Below the pieces are notes generated by a model. The model was not told where the DNA came from, did not search any database, and was given only the letters and a program-made list of their open reading frames with translations. Below are positions 1 to 13,400 of a DNA stretch of 35,232 nucleotides, one piece after another. This stretch comes from Thoreauomyces humboldtii (taxonomy: Eukaryota; Chytridiomycota; Chytridiomycetes; Spizellomycetales; Powellomycetaceae), in assembly GCA_027596035.1 (NCBI GenBank), contig JADGJA010000161.1, positions 1 to 35,232 on the forward strand, given 5' to 3'. Each line of letters begins with the position of its first letter. The stretch's first letter is position 1. The translations under genes and the position numbers were made by a program.

Positions 1-2
1 GA

Positions 3-179
3 ATAAAGGATATCGCCCTTTGAAATGTACTTAGATACAACCGTCATGCCTTCGGCGGGGTCGCGTGCTAACCTGCAAGCCTGCAAGTACGTTTCGACTT
101 CGACAGGGTCCCAATTCCATCGCCAAACCTGTCGCGGCAGCAGAGCGGTCAAGCAACATCTCGTGTATCTTTCTCTGAT
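3..179 (-). other. Open frame at left edge, possible exon of an adjacent minus-strand gene
   Basis: Downstream of the NRPS stop, a minus-strand frame is open from just after a TAA at 182-180 to the window edge. It encodes about 59 residues of mixed, protein-like composition (for example WRWNWDPVEVETYLQA and GMTVVSKYISKG). There is no ATG at its head, and it is not in frame with the NRPS. It could be an exon of the next gene, a 3' extension reached by an unrecognised splice, or chance. I do not recognise the family. Confidence 0.25.
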
Positions 180-217
180 TTATATTTTCTACTATGAAAA
201 CTAAACTACTGATATCT

Positions 218-1423
218 CTACTTTCCCGTAGATCGCTCCCACCATGAAGTCTCGAGCACCTCGACGTACTTGGTGGTGACCTTTGGGCACTTCAAGTCAG
301 GCGCAAACTTGCGGAGCTTGGTCAACGTGTTGACGCAGGAAGATGCCGAGATGGCAGGCTCCTCGCCGCCGGCTGCGTGGTCCTCCGGGCTTCCCATCAG
401 CGGACGCAGGGCAGCCGCGAACCTGTCGTTTCCGTCCGCGAGGATCTGCAAGAGTCGCAGGTACTGGTACTTGGGGATCGGAGTGATGGTCTGTCCGTAC
501 TTTCGCTGACGGATCGTGGCGAGCTTCTCGCCGATCGAGAGGAAGTCGACGGGAACGGGGTTGCAGATGTGGTACATCCCCGTGTTGTCCTCCTTCCACG
601 GGTTGCGAAGATGACCGGACGCTTGGTCTTCGAGTCCGAGCGCGATCGCGACGATGGCTTTGCCCGCCCAGTCCACCGGAGTGAGGTCGAAGTTGGTCCA
701 GGGGAAGTTCGGGTACACTCCGGTTCGGCAGGCGAGGATGGCCAGTGCGTCGACCCATCCCTCCCCGTTTCCGATGCCGTGCTTGACGCTTCCGGTCAGG
801 TATCCGGGACGGTACACCGTGATCGGAAGTCCCCAGTCCTTGGCTTGGGCGAGGATCATCTCGGCTGCCCATTTGGACTTGTAGTAGCCTCCGGAGAGGT
901 ACTCGGTGTCGGGAGTGAGTCCCGTGAGGAACTCTTCGGCTCCCGCTTCCTGGTGACGCGTGATGTTCACCCCCGGGATCACGGGAAGCAGGTTCGAGAC
1001 GGAGATGGTGGACACGAAGTGGATGTGCTTGAGGTGGTGACGACTAGCGAACCGTATGATCCACTCCAGCGAGGACACGTTCGCGGCCTTCATCCTCTGG
1101 TAAGGCTCGAGATGGTTGACTCGAGCTCCGACGTGATAGACGCTGCGACACCGCGTGGCCAACGCGTCGAACATCTCCTCGCTCAACCCCAGTCGATCCG
1201 TCTCGAAGTCGCCAGCGTAGGATCGAACGTACTTGAGTCGACGAGCGACGGCCGGGGTCAGAAGCTTGTACTTCTTCAACGTGTTGATGACTCGATCGTG
1301 CGCTTCGCCATCGGTTCCGGCTCGTACCCCCACACAGTGGACCTCGATCCTTCGCTTGATGAGATCCTTGAGCATGTGCGCTCCAAGGAACCCGGAAGCG
1401 CCCGTAAGGAGCACGACCTTTGT
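218..1423 (-). other. NRPS terminal thioester reductase (R) domain
   Basis: This is the C-terminal part of the NRPS (about residues 4530-4930). It is an extended short-chain dehydrogenase fold: a TGASGFLG nucleotide-binding loop at 4536-4543, a candidate catalytic Thr in VSTIS at about 4668, and YYKSK giving the Tyr-x3-Lys pair at about 4709/4713. R domains of this family reduce the carrier-bound thioester to an aldehyde, sometimes on to an alcohol. Because the Tyr is present, reduction is favoured over the redox-independent Dieckmann cyclisation seen in some R*-type domains. No thioesterase or terminal C domain follows, so this is the likely release step. Confidence 0.88.
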
Positions 1424-4400
1424 GGAAGACACGGGAGACAGGATGGGGCGTGGACCGGATTCGGATTTTCGCGACCGAATGGCAGCGAAGGATCGTCGGG
1501 GAGCAGCGGGTTCGAGGGTCGTCACCGGAGACACGTCACCCTGCATCTCGCATTCGATCCACGAAGGATCGAAGTGGGTTTCTGCCTTCCAATCGATCTC
1601 GAGCGTGTCTTTGCTGTTGATGGATTCGGTCTTTCCGGTCTTTTCCCGACGAGGAACGGGTGATGATGCCCTCGAGTCGAACAGGGTGGTTTCGGACATG
1701 GTATCGTCGAAGCGGCCGTGACGGGAAGAAGTACTGCGTCGGGGCGTCGATGGTGCGGGACAAAGATGATGAGCGAGTCCTCGAACAGTACCGAGGTTGG
1801 GACTGTAAAGGTCCGAAATGGTGACTTGCTTCCCGAAGGTGTTGGACAACCTCGCTGCGAAGCGTACTCCGCTGAGGGATCCGAGACCGAGTCCCATCAG
1901 ATCCTCGTCGAGTCCGACCTCGCTTTCGTCGCACTTGAGAGCCTCGGCCAGCAGGTGCGTGATCTGACCACGAACCTCGTTCATGGAGTGATCGTCGCCA
2001 TGGTGGCGGTATTGGGTGTCCTCGCTGTCGGAGACGTGCGCGGAAGATGGACCACGTCGAGGAGAGGAGGCATAGGCTTCGGTCTCACCAAAGTAAGCGG
2101 CGATTCCGCGGACGGTCGAGCAGGATGGGTGGAACAGTTGCGTCAAAGAGATTTCTTTTCCGAAGGTGCGCGAAAGCGCGGCCGCGAAGCGGACTCCCGC
2201 TAGAGAAGTCAGTCCGAGACTGAAGACGTCCTCGTCGATCGTCACGTCCGCGATGTCGCACTTGATCGTCTCGGCCAGCATACGGAGGATCCGTGCCGAA
2301 AGAAGTCCAGAGGAAGGCACCTGAGCGGGCTCTACGGTCGAAATCTTGATGGTAGGGAGAGTCTTCACGACCTTCTTTTCCTTGAACGCTTCCAGCGTCT
2401 TCCGATCGATCTTCGAGTTGTTGGTCAGCGGAAGTTTGGAGAGCACAATGACCTTGGACGGAACCATGTACGCTGGCAGCGTTGCCCGGACATGGGCCCG
2501 GATGGATGCAATGGCAGTCTTGACCTCCTCCCGGTCTGTTGATGGTATCATCGTCATGGGATCGCTCGCGCTGTAGGTCGAATCCAGTTCCACATAGGCG
2601 ATGAGCGTGTCGGCGCTCAGGACCACACAGACTTGGCGAACGAGGGGTGCGATGGTGGATTCCACTTCTCCGATCTCAACTCGGTATCCGCGAACCTGGA
2701 TAAAACAAAAGAGGAAAAGAATACGTTAGCACCAATGGGAGATAAAGCTTGCCTTTTGCAGTTTCGTACCTTCACCATTCCAACGCCCTTCCTCGAAAGA
2801 TACTGAACCTCTCCATTCGGAAGGAATCGCACAATGTCGCCCGTGCGGTACAGGATGTCCCCGTCGTCCGTAAAAGGGCTCGGGATGAAGGTTGCAGCGT
2901 TCAATTCGGTTTGAAGGTATCCCTGTCCGACTTGAATGCCTCCGATGAGCAGCTCGCCGTAAGTGCCGACGGGCACAGGTCTCATGAAGGAATCCACGAC
3001 GTAGTTCCTGACGTTCTTGATGGCTTTCCCGATGGTGATGGTTTCTCCTCGCTTCATCTGCTTGCAATGACTGGCGATGCTGCATTCCGTTGGCCCGTAA
3101 GCGTGAATGAGCTTGATCCTGTCGGCCCAGAGATCGACGAGCTGATCCGTCAGTGCTTCTCCGCCGGCGATGAAGGCACGCAGGGTAGGAATGCTGGACG
3201 GGTCGGGGAGAAGCTTGAGAGCGCTTGGCGTGATCACGCCGCAGCTTCCTCGCATACGGCGGTAGGCTCCAGCCATGTCTGCTAGGATGTCCATGTGCCG
3301 GACGACGCAAAGAGTTGCTCCGCAGGTCAAAGCTGAAGAAGCGGTTGTTAGCGATGCACACAGAAAGCCTCGAGATTGGGAAACAAGGCTTACCTGTGAA
3401 CAGGTCAGACATCGACGCGTCGAACGTGTGTGGAAGCACGTTCATCACACGGTAACTAGAATCGATGCCCTGGGCGATGCAGAGCTCGCGCACGACGTTG
3501 GAAAGACCACCTTGGGCAATCTTGGCGCCCTTTGGTTTACCGGTGGTGCCACTGGAAAACGAAAAATGAGAATACGGTGATGCAGCTGGTTCGAAGGTAC
3601 GTTCAACAAACCTCGTGAACAGGATGTAAGCCGTGTCTGTGAAGCTGAAGTGCGAAAGGCGCTGCAAGGTCGGAGTGTTGCTGGCGGACGCACAGAGGAT
3701 CTCATCCACCATGATGAAAGTGAACGCGTCCGTGAGCTTAGCCCATTTACTTGCGAGGTCAGATGTGGTCAAGACGACCCGACACTTGCTCTCACGCATG
3801 ATGAACGAGGTGCGGTCGAAAGCGTTGGAAGGGTCGATAGGTACAAAGGTTCCGAAGCTCTGTTGAAGTAAACTGATTTAGAGAAGGCCACAGGCATAGT
3901 CGAGGTGAGTAAGCTTCTTACCCGCATGGTAGCCACGGCGCCAACAACGAAGGCGATGCTCTTGTTCATGGCCAGAGCGACTGGCACGTTGGAACCGACT
4001 CCCAGATCAATCAGACGTTGACCCAGTAGGTTGGTGCGCGCTTCGAGCTCGCCGTACGTCATCTGCTCCTTGCCGTCAAAGTCAATGGCGATCGCATTCG
4101 GGTTCTCACGCATCCGCGTCTCGATGGATTCGTAAAGCGGCACGTTCGGCATCGACGCAGGCCATTGGTTCCAGTCGATGAGGATTGTCTGCTTCTCGGC
4201 GGGAGAAAGGTAGTTCAAATGCATCACTGGCGTCGACGGACCCGAGACGACCGAATGAAGCAGCTCCGAGAATTGAGACAGAAGGCCTCGGATCTTGCTC
4301 TCGTCGAACATGAAGGCGTTGAACTCGATAGCGACAGTAACCTCTCCATCATCCAGCTTGTTGACGGCGAAAGTGAGCGGGAACATGGCTTCGGTCCTTC

Positions 4401-7400
4401 GAAGGCGGATGTTGCGAACGCCTTCGGTCTTGGTCTGGTTGGTCTCGATGAACATTGCAGTGCACAGAGCGTTGGCGTCTTTCTTGAGGCCCTCCAGAAC
4501 GTCTTCGAAAGGTACGTCGGCGGCATTGCGCATCGCCTGAAGAGTCACGTTGAGCTCGGCGGCGTACAACAGGAACGTGTGTGTCTCCTTGATGGGCTGG
4601 TAGGTTGCGACGGTGTTGAGGAAGAATCCAACGACTTCCGTGGTGTCGATCTGATCACGGTTGGAAACCAAACTTCCAACGGCCATTCCCTCGGGAGCGC
4701 CGGCGAAGACGTGCAAGGCGAGGTTGAAGACGGCATGCATCGCGACGAACTGAGTCAGCCCCGCATCGTTGCACAAAGCGTTGAGCATGCGAACATCCTC
4801 TTGGGCGAGGCAGACCTCAACGTCACCGGCTTGGTTGCGAGACATCCCAGCGGGTGCTGGAGCAACTCGACCAGGCAGCTTAATGTCCTCGGCTCCGGCT
4901 AGATGCTGCATCCAGAACGTGAGCTGAGCGGGAAAGTCGACCGCTCCGGTTGCGCGCTGTTCTTCGTGCCAGAGAGCGTAATCGACGTAAGAAAGTCCAG
5001 GTTGAATTCCGCGAACAGTGTCATCTCCAGCTTGGAGCCGGTCGTAGATGTCGAAGAGGGACTTGAAGATGATTCCTGCTGCCCACTGATCGGTGGCGAT
5101 GTGATGGACGCAGAAATAGAACGCGGAGGTAGTCGAGGAACAAGCGAGATATCCGAAGCGAACGATAGGACCGGATTCCAGATCGAACGGCACCGCCATG
5201 TCTTTCTCGGCCGCAAGCTTTGCGACGGCGATAATGGCGGCTTCATCCTTCCTGTCGGCGCAGTTCTGATCCAAGACAACCGACATAGCAGGAAGAACAG
5301 GGTGAACACGCTGAACAACTGCTCCGTGCTCGTTCATGCCGTAGGTGGTTCGGAGGATCGGATGCTGTTGCTGGAGGAGCGTAACTGCCTCGATGAGCAG
5401 CTGATTGTCCAAGACCCGATCGACAACCAGGAGCTGGCCGACATTGTTGCGCCCATCTCCCATGGCCTTCTGCGCCAAGTACATGCGTTCTTGCAAACAA
5501 GAAGCAGGGAACTCGAGGATCTTGTCAAGTGATGCACCTTCCAGAACCGTTCGTCGTGAGTGGAAGGTCAAAGCCGAGTTCTGAGCTTCAGCTATCTCAA
5601 AAGCGGGCATGCGACCTCGGACGAGCTGGGCGAGCTGACGAAGCGACGAATGGGCGAGCATATCGCTGTAACGCAGGTCGATGCCGAATTCCTTGCGGAT
5701 CTTTGAGATGAACCAGATTCCGGAAAGCGACGTGAGACCATTGCTGAAGATGTTGGCGTCGAGAGCGATGGGTGCCGTACGCTTCAAGATTGCAAGAAGA
5801 AGACCGTGAAGAGTCTCTTCGGTGACATCTCGGGTTTCATTGACGACGGTTGGCACAGCATCTGCGACCGCCAGCTGGAGAGTCTTCAGACGCTTGCCGT
5901 CGAGCTTGCCGTGGGCAGTGATAGGAATGGAGCTGAGCGGAACGAAGATCTTGGGGACCATGTAGGGCGGAAGGGATTTCTGCAAAACCTGGCGAGCGCT
6001 GGCGATGATCTCAATCGTCTGAGGGTACTCTACCGCAGACAAGATCGCGCACTCGGGCACAGTCGAGCCGGCGAGTCCCAAATCGAGGAAGTTGACGAGG
6101 GTCGGATTGCCGGCAGCATCCTCATGGACCAGGCAAAGCGACTTCTGAACGCCAGGTACAGTCGAGGTCCAACTATCAATCTCAGCAATCTCGATACGGA
6201 ATCCGTTCAGCTAGAAGTGGGAAAGTTTCGATGAGTACTGGGCTTGCTTGGACATACAGTCGGTTCATCTCTTCACTCACCTTGGTGTAACCACTCTCGC
6301 GGCCCACGTAAACGATGTCACCGTCGGGGCTCATGCGAGCGAGGTCACCAGTCTTGTACATCTTTCCTTCTCCGAAAGGGTTGTTCACGAAAGTCTTCGC
6401 AGTGAGATCCTCACGGTTGAGGTAGCCACGAGCGCACTGGCGACCTCCAAGGTAAAGCTCGCCGACGCATCCATAAGGTACAAGCTCGACGCCGGCTTGA
6501 TCCATCACGTAGGCCTGGACCGTGCGTAGGCGACGACCAAGAAGACACCCGCGACTTCCCGGCTGCACCAGGGTCATCGTGGCGTAGACGGACGTCTCGG
6601 TGGGACCGTAGGCTTGGTACAGCCGCGTGACCCCCGCCCAGGTGTCGATGATGTTTTGGGGGCATGCTTCACCTCCAACGGTGATGTGCTTCAGGGATGG
6701 GAGGTCTTGGGGACTGAAACCGCAGAGGAGTGATGGAGTGAGCAAGAGATAGTTGATCTGAAGGGTGCTGATCACGGCGCAAAGGTTCCCCATGAGCATG
6801 TCCTTTGCGGCAACGCAGACTGTCGATCCATGCAGAAGTCCGCCAAAGATATCCTAAGATGGGCACATACGATCAGCAAAAGATCCGATGAAAGGTTGTC
6901 CGGAAAAGAAGCTTACCATGACCGAAGCATCGAAGCTGTACTCGGAAAGCTGGAGAATCCGAAGATCGGAGGGGAACTCCGCATCCTTCCAGGCGGAATC
7001 GACGGCGGCGCAAATGGATTTGTGAGGAATGCAAACTCCCTTCGGCGTGCCAGTCGTGCCGGACGTGAAGATGGTGTAGGCAAGATGGGCCGGTTGAATG
7101 CCGATGTTCAGGTTCTCGGCCGGAAGCTGGGAGAACATCCCCCTGAGGGTCGAGAAAGGCAAAAAGAGGGCACCGCCGCACTCCTTGCGAAGATCGTCCG
7201 ACGGCTCAGCGGTGGTGATGATAATTCGAGCCCCCGCCTCTGCGATGATGACAGCGTTGCGCGACGCGGGAGCATCGATGAGCAAAGGAACGTAAGCTGA
7301 TCCAGATTTCAGGATTCCGACGAGGGAAACGATCATCTCGACGGTTTTGGGCATGAGAAGGCAGACGTGGGTGCCTTCCTGAACGCCGAGGCATCGAAGG

Positions 7401-10400
7401 GCCCGTGCGAGCTGGTTCGTCTTGGCGTTGAGCTCGGCGTACGTCATCGCTCCACCCTGGTACTCCTCGACGGCGATGCGATCGGGGTGTGCGCGAACAC
7501 AGGATTCGAATTCTTCGACAAGCGTAGAGTCGTTGCTGATCGTCTCGATCTCGTTCATCGCCTTTCCGTGCTCGATTTCGTTCGCGCTGATGATGGGTAG
7601 GCAGCCGATGGCAATGTCTGCGGAAGCACCAGCAACAGTGTCGAGCAGCTGGATATAATGGCTCGCCAGTTGCTCCATGAACCAAGGGTCGAAGCAGTTC
7701 TCGTCGTATCCAAGGACAATGGCTCCTTCCGTGGCACCGTCGACCGGCATGTGGACCTCGAACGCGAGGTCGCATTTGCTGCGAAGACCGCTCCCTGCGG
7801 CGAAATCCCAAGGCATCCTTATAGCGTCCTCAAAGACGGCGGCCGAGTCGTTGCGGAAGGCGAAAAGGATGTTGAAGAGAGGCTGCGACAAGTCACGTTG
7901 AAGCGCTTCGACGACCGTCTCAAACGGAACATCGCTGTGCTCGAACGCCTCCAGAACAGAGTTTCGAGCAGTCGAGACAAAGTCAGACAGGGACTGCGTG
8001 GGAGCCGACGAGGGCAACCGGACGACAACTACAGAAATCCAACGCAAAAGTTAGTTCAGCAGAAGTCTTCTAAAGCATCCGATTTCCAAACTTACCGGTG
8101 TTGGACATGAAACCGATGACGTCCTGAGCGAAGCTCGTGGTGCGCCCACCCACGGGGGTTGCGATGGTGAAGTCATACTGACCAGTGTACTTGGCACCCA
8201 GAAGGTACAACGCGGAGAAGAAAGCGCTGAAGTCACCGACGTCCGAACCGGCCGTCGTCCTGACGTTGGTCAAGAACCGAGCGAGAACAGCTTCGGGAAC
8301 GGACCTTCGGACCACTCCCAAAGTGCCTCGCGGCAGGCTGGGGTCCGTTTCGAGCTTGCGCGGGATGTCCAGGGATGAAGCACCCTGTAGCCGCTCAGTC
8401 CAGTACTGGAGCTGCAGCTTCTGATCCCCCGTGTCGAGCGTCGGCTCCCGGAGCGCAAAGTCGGCGAACTGGTTCGGCGGAGGCGTGGAGGAGACGATGC
8501 GGCCGTCGTAGGCTTCCATGATCTCTCGGAATAGGATCGTGACGGATGTGTCATCGCAGATGATGTGATGGAGGTTCACGAAGAGGTACGAGGTCGCCGT
8601 GGTGCCACTGCACTGGAAGAGCGTGAAGGTGGCGAGTGGACCGACACGCAAGTCGAATGGACGAGTGGACTCCTCCTTGCATACATCGACGACCGCGTCT
8701 TGGGTCTCAACAGAAAGCACCTTGAACGGTACAGACTGCTTGGGACTCACGATCTGCATCAGATCGTCCATGTGGCAGAACGTGGTACGAAGAATGGCGT
8801 GGCGTCGAGATGTCAACGTCACGGCTTCGTAAAGACGATGAGAGTCAAGGACGCGATCCACGCGAAGAAGCATGGGAACGTTGTAATCGGTGTCACCTCC
8901 CGAAATCTCCTGAGCCATCCACATGCGCTTCTGGGACGCAGATGCAGGGACCACGATGGGATCGTCGTGACCCGCGGGAATGATCGATGGAACCTGTTCC
9001 GCCAGGACTTGCGACTCGGGTCGTTTGGACGCGATGACCGTCGACAGGCTCTCGATGCTGCTGTTACGCATGATGTCCGAGACCTTGATCCGGACGTTGA
9101 AGACCTTTTCGATGACGGACACGAGACGCATCATGAGCAGAGAGTTGATGCCGAGGGACGAGAAGTTGTCGGACACGTCCAAGTGCTCGGTCGTGTTCAT
9201 CATCACGCGAATTGCGTCATGCAGCGCTGCCTGCGTGGGAGTGGAAGGACCTCGACGCTCAACGGCAGCTCGCTCAGGGAGAGCAAGACCCTTGAGGAAC
9301 TTGCGATCAATCTTGCCGTTGACGTTGAGGGGAAGATGACTGATGGAGAGAAGCACGGAAGGGACCATGTAAGGCGGCAGACGGGACGCGAGAAGCGTCT
9401 TGACCTCGGCAGCGATGCGAGATCCAGTCGCACTGGAGGAGATGTCCGCCGGAGGACGAGTGGTCTCGAGTTGGAGGTCCAGGAATCCGACCAGCTGCTG
9501 TTCTCCTCGGCTGTCTTCACGGACTTCGCAGATGCATGCTGCCACCTCCGCGTGAAGAGATGCAACATGTTCGCACTCGTTCAGCTCGATACGAAGACCT
9601 CGAAGCTTGACTGAAGAATTAACGGTCAGCATATGACCGTCATGTTGGAAAGCTCCGGAACACTCACCTTGGAAATCAATCCGACCGCAGAAGACAATAG
9701 ATCCGTCTTTGAGCATGCGAACCGCGTCACCGCTTCGGTACATGCGTGATCCCTCGTTGAAGGGATCCTTGACGAACTTTTCCTGAGTAAGCTCGTCCCG
9801 AAGGAAGTAACCACTGCCAGTGGACAGCTGCGGACCACCGATGCAGAGCTCTCCCTGTACGCCGAAAGGCAGCGAGCGGTTCTGAGCATCCAGGACATAA
9901 GTCGTTGCTGTTGCGAGTCGCTTTCCGATCGAAAGATGGCTGGTCGTGGGACCGCAATGCTGAACAGTTGACCAGATAGCAGTTTCTGTAGAAAGAGAAG
10001 TTAGCCCTCTTGACCATTGACTGGTGCCACTCAAAAGGTAAAGATTGGTGGTACCTGTAGGTCCGTAACCGTTCAGGAGCCTCGTCTTGCTCGCCCACAC
10101 GGGTATCAAGCTAGCGGGCACCGTCTCACCACCGACCGCCACAACCTCCAACGACGGCAAGTCCTCGGGGGTTCCGAGCGTGACCAGGAAAGACGGCGTG
10201 ACAGTCAGCATCTGGATGCCGAACGACCTGATCACCTCGACGGGTCGAGACAGGAGGTCGTCGGTAGGTGCCAGACACAAAGTGTGGCCGTGGAGCAAAG
10301 CGCCGAAGATGTCGTGAACCGACATGTCGAACGTGTACTGCGCAAACTGCATCACCTTGCTTCCAGGCGTCAGGTCGCATTCGCTGATGAAGGAACGAAC

Positions 10401-13400
10401 GGCGCGACAGACCGATGCGTGCGGGAGACAGATGCCTTTGGGCTTTCCCGTCGATCCGGATGAGGAGATCAGGTAGGCGAGGTTCTCGGATGTGAAGGAG
10501 GGGAGATGCACGTTGGTGGAGGTGAAGCCGGAGCATGAGGAGGTGATGCTCGTGGCTTTGAGGATGGTGAGGCTGGGGAAGTGGGCCTCCATGGCGGTTC
10601 CGACGGAGGAACTGGAGGTAATGAGCACGGTCGCGCGTATCTCCTCCATGATCTCGACGTTTCGTGCCACGGGGGAGGCGAGTCCGAGGGGAACGTACGC
10701 GGCGCCAGCTAAACGGAGCAACAAAATGAGCACATGGAAGCAAACCCATCAGCAAGAGAATCAGGTCTTACCTTTCAGCACACCGAGGATGGCGACAACC
10801 ATCGCGAGCGACTTGTCCATGATCAAAGGCACATAGTCTCCAACCTTGACATCCCTGCTGATGAGGTATCGAGCCAGACGGTTGGCACGTTCGTTCAACT
10901 CCACGTAGGTCAACGACGCTCCCTCCAGATCCTGCACCGCAACGGCATAAGGCGACCTCTGGACCTGTGCCTCGAACTCCCAGTGCAAGCTCGACGTCTC
11001 CACATCACCGATCACGTTCATAGCTCGCACGACAGGCGCGACCGTGTCGGACACGGCGTCTCGAACGTCGCCGACGGTGACGAGGGAGATGTCCGTGGCC
11101 GTGGAGAGGAGGGAAAGCACGGTGGCGTAATGATCGCCGAGCTGCGCGACGAACCATCCGTCGATCTTGGACTTTGGATACGTGATCGTGAACGAAGATT
11201 CCGAAACCGAGAAGGCGATCCTGTGTGAATCCGACGCCGCGTCGGTGAAGGAGAAGTGAACGGGAAGACCGTTGGTTTCCTTCACGCAGGCGCGACGACG
11301 GTCACCGGCGGACACGAAACCCAGGTCCTTGATCTGGACGTGGAGGTCCCGGACGTGGTCGATCAACTTGATGGCATCGTTGTCCAGGTTCACGATGAGA
11401 GGTACCTCAACGGCCAGCAGCTGAGCGACCACCACGAAGTCGGTGGAGGAAGCGTAGATGCTCATCAACACGTTGAACGCTGCGAGCATCATCAACCGCG
11501 AATCGTCCCGACTCGCTTCGAAGGCGCGGGTGCTGTGGATGACACGGTGTTCGACACCCGATCCGTCGGTGGATCCCGGGATGAGCTTGGAGGAGGGAAG
11601 CGAGAGGGTCTCGAGCATGTCCACGCGATCGTTCCAGAGTCCAGCTTTCCAAACATCGACGTCCAGCGCCTTTCCGACCGACATGTCCGCGTCCAGCGTG
11701 TTGAACGCCGCTACATTGGCGAGCGGGATCGTCAGCGCCGTGGCATCGAGCATGGCATCCACGACCCTCTCGAAGTGCTGCACGGCCGTTTCGGCAACCT
11801 CGGGGGTCAACACACTGGCATCGTAACTCACGGACAAATGCACGTCCTCTCCGAGGGACGAGACCATGAGGACAAGTGGGAACTCGGTCATCTCGTTGAT
11901 GTCGCTGTACGTGACCGAGAACGGCATGTCGGTCGTGTCGAGCTGAGGGAAGTTCTGGACGGTCAACATGGAGTGGAACAACGCAAACATGTCCGTCTTG
12001 ACGTTCTGCCACTGGTGGATGTCGACCAGAGACGCCTGGGAGTGGGACATGGTGGTCGCGTGGGTGGTCTGAACTGATCGGAGGAGGTCGTCCAGGGTCA
12101 TGTTCGTTGAGAAACGGGTTCGGATGGGGATGGTGTTGATGAGAAGTCCGAGCATCTTGTCGATCCCCGTGACGGGAACGTCGCGACCGGAAACGACACC
12201 GCCGAACATCACGTCGTCGGTGCGGTAGTGCTGACGGAGGCAGAGGGCCCAAGCGGCTCGGATCGTCGTTGCGACGGTCACGCCCGACGTCTTGGCGAGC
12301 TGAGCAAGACGGGTCTGGAGGGTAGGGTAGCGGCGAGTGATCATGGCGTGACGAGATGCCACGGTGCTCTCTTCCTTGGCGATCAGACGGGGAAGGGGAC
12401 GGTAGCCGTCCAATGCTGAAGTCCAGAAGCTCTTGTCAGCTGCCAAGTCCACGGTGTCAAGAGAGTACCGGATGAAATCTCCAAAAGCTGGACGGGACAC
12501 CACGGGTCGACCGCAATACGCCTCAAAGATGTCCTGCAAGGCTGAGTGGAAACCCCATCCATCGAGAATGCCGTGGAAGAACGTGAAGACAACACGCCAG
12601 CTGGTCTGCTTTGCATCGTCGTCAAGAATCTTGACCAACGCGCATCGCATGAAAGACGCGCCATCTTTGTCAAATCCTCGAGCGTACTCGTCATTCATGT
12701 ACGCCGTCTGCATGGCATCCACGTTCGAGGAAGCCCAGTGCGCATTCACCTCCTCTACGTCGACACCAGCGTCCCTGGCACCGTCCCTGACGACCACCTG
12801 GTAGATTCCCTCAGCGGTGAAGGCGAACCTGGTGCGAAGGATGCTGTTGCGTGACACCGTGCCTTTCCAAGCGTCTCGGAACTCGGAGACGGAGAAGGAT
12901 CCGTCAACCGAAAACGCCAAGGACACGGTGTAGTCAGACCGCGAGGATTGAAGACCGGCGACCAGCTTCTCCTGCAACTGCGTGCAAGGCAAGACGTCCT
13001 CGACGTCATCAGGCACCACGCCGAGCGTGACGAGGTGGTTGGCGAAGATATCCGTGATCACGGTCGTGGACGACACCAGCGGGTACGGCGTGTCGTCGAC
13101 AACGGTGGACACCGGCGAATCAGCGATTGGTTTGGCAACAGCGGCAAGACGCACCACGGTCTCGTGCTGGAAGACGTCTGCCACGGTGAGCACCCATCCG
13201 TGACGCTTGCAAGCTTGCACGAACGAGATGGCGTTGATCGAGTCACCGCCGGCAGCCCAGAACGTCGTCGCGGTGCTCAAAGCAGCACCACCCAGGACTT
13301 GTTCCATTGCCGAAAGGAGCGCTCGCTCCACAGCGTTGACAGGAGCCACGATCGTGATGGCAACATCCTCGACACCCGCACCTTCCGCAAGCTCCGCGAG

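Noticed and set aside
377..1663. Plus-strand open frame of 428 codons opposite the NRPS 3' end
   Set aside because: It lies wholly antisense to the reductase domain, which has clear motifs. The translation is Val/Asp/Gly-rich without any domain, as expected for the shadow of a GC-rich gene.
8565..9614. Plus-strand open frame of 349 codons opposite the NRPS
   Set aside because: It is antisense to T2 and C2 and has no domain; a shadow frame.
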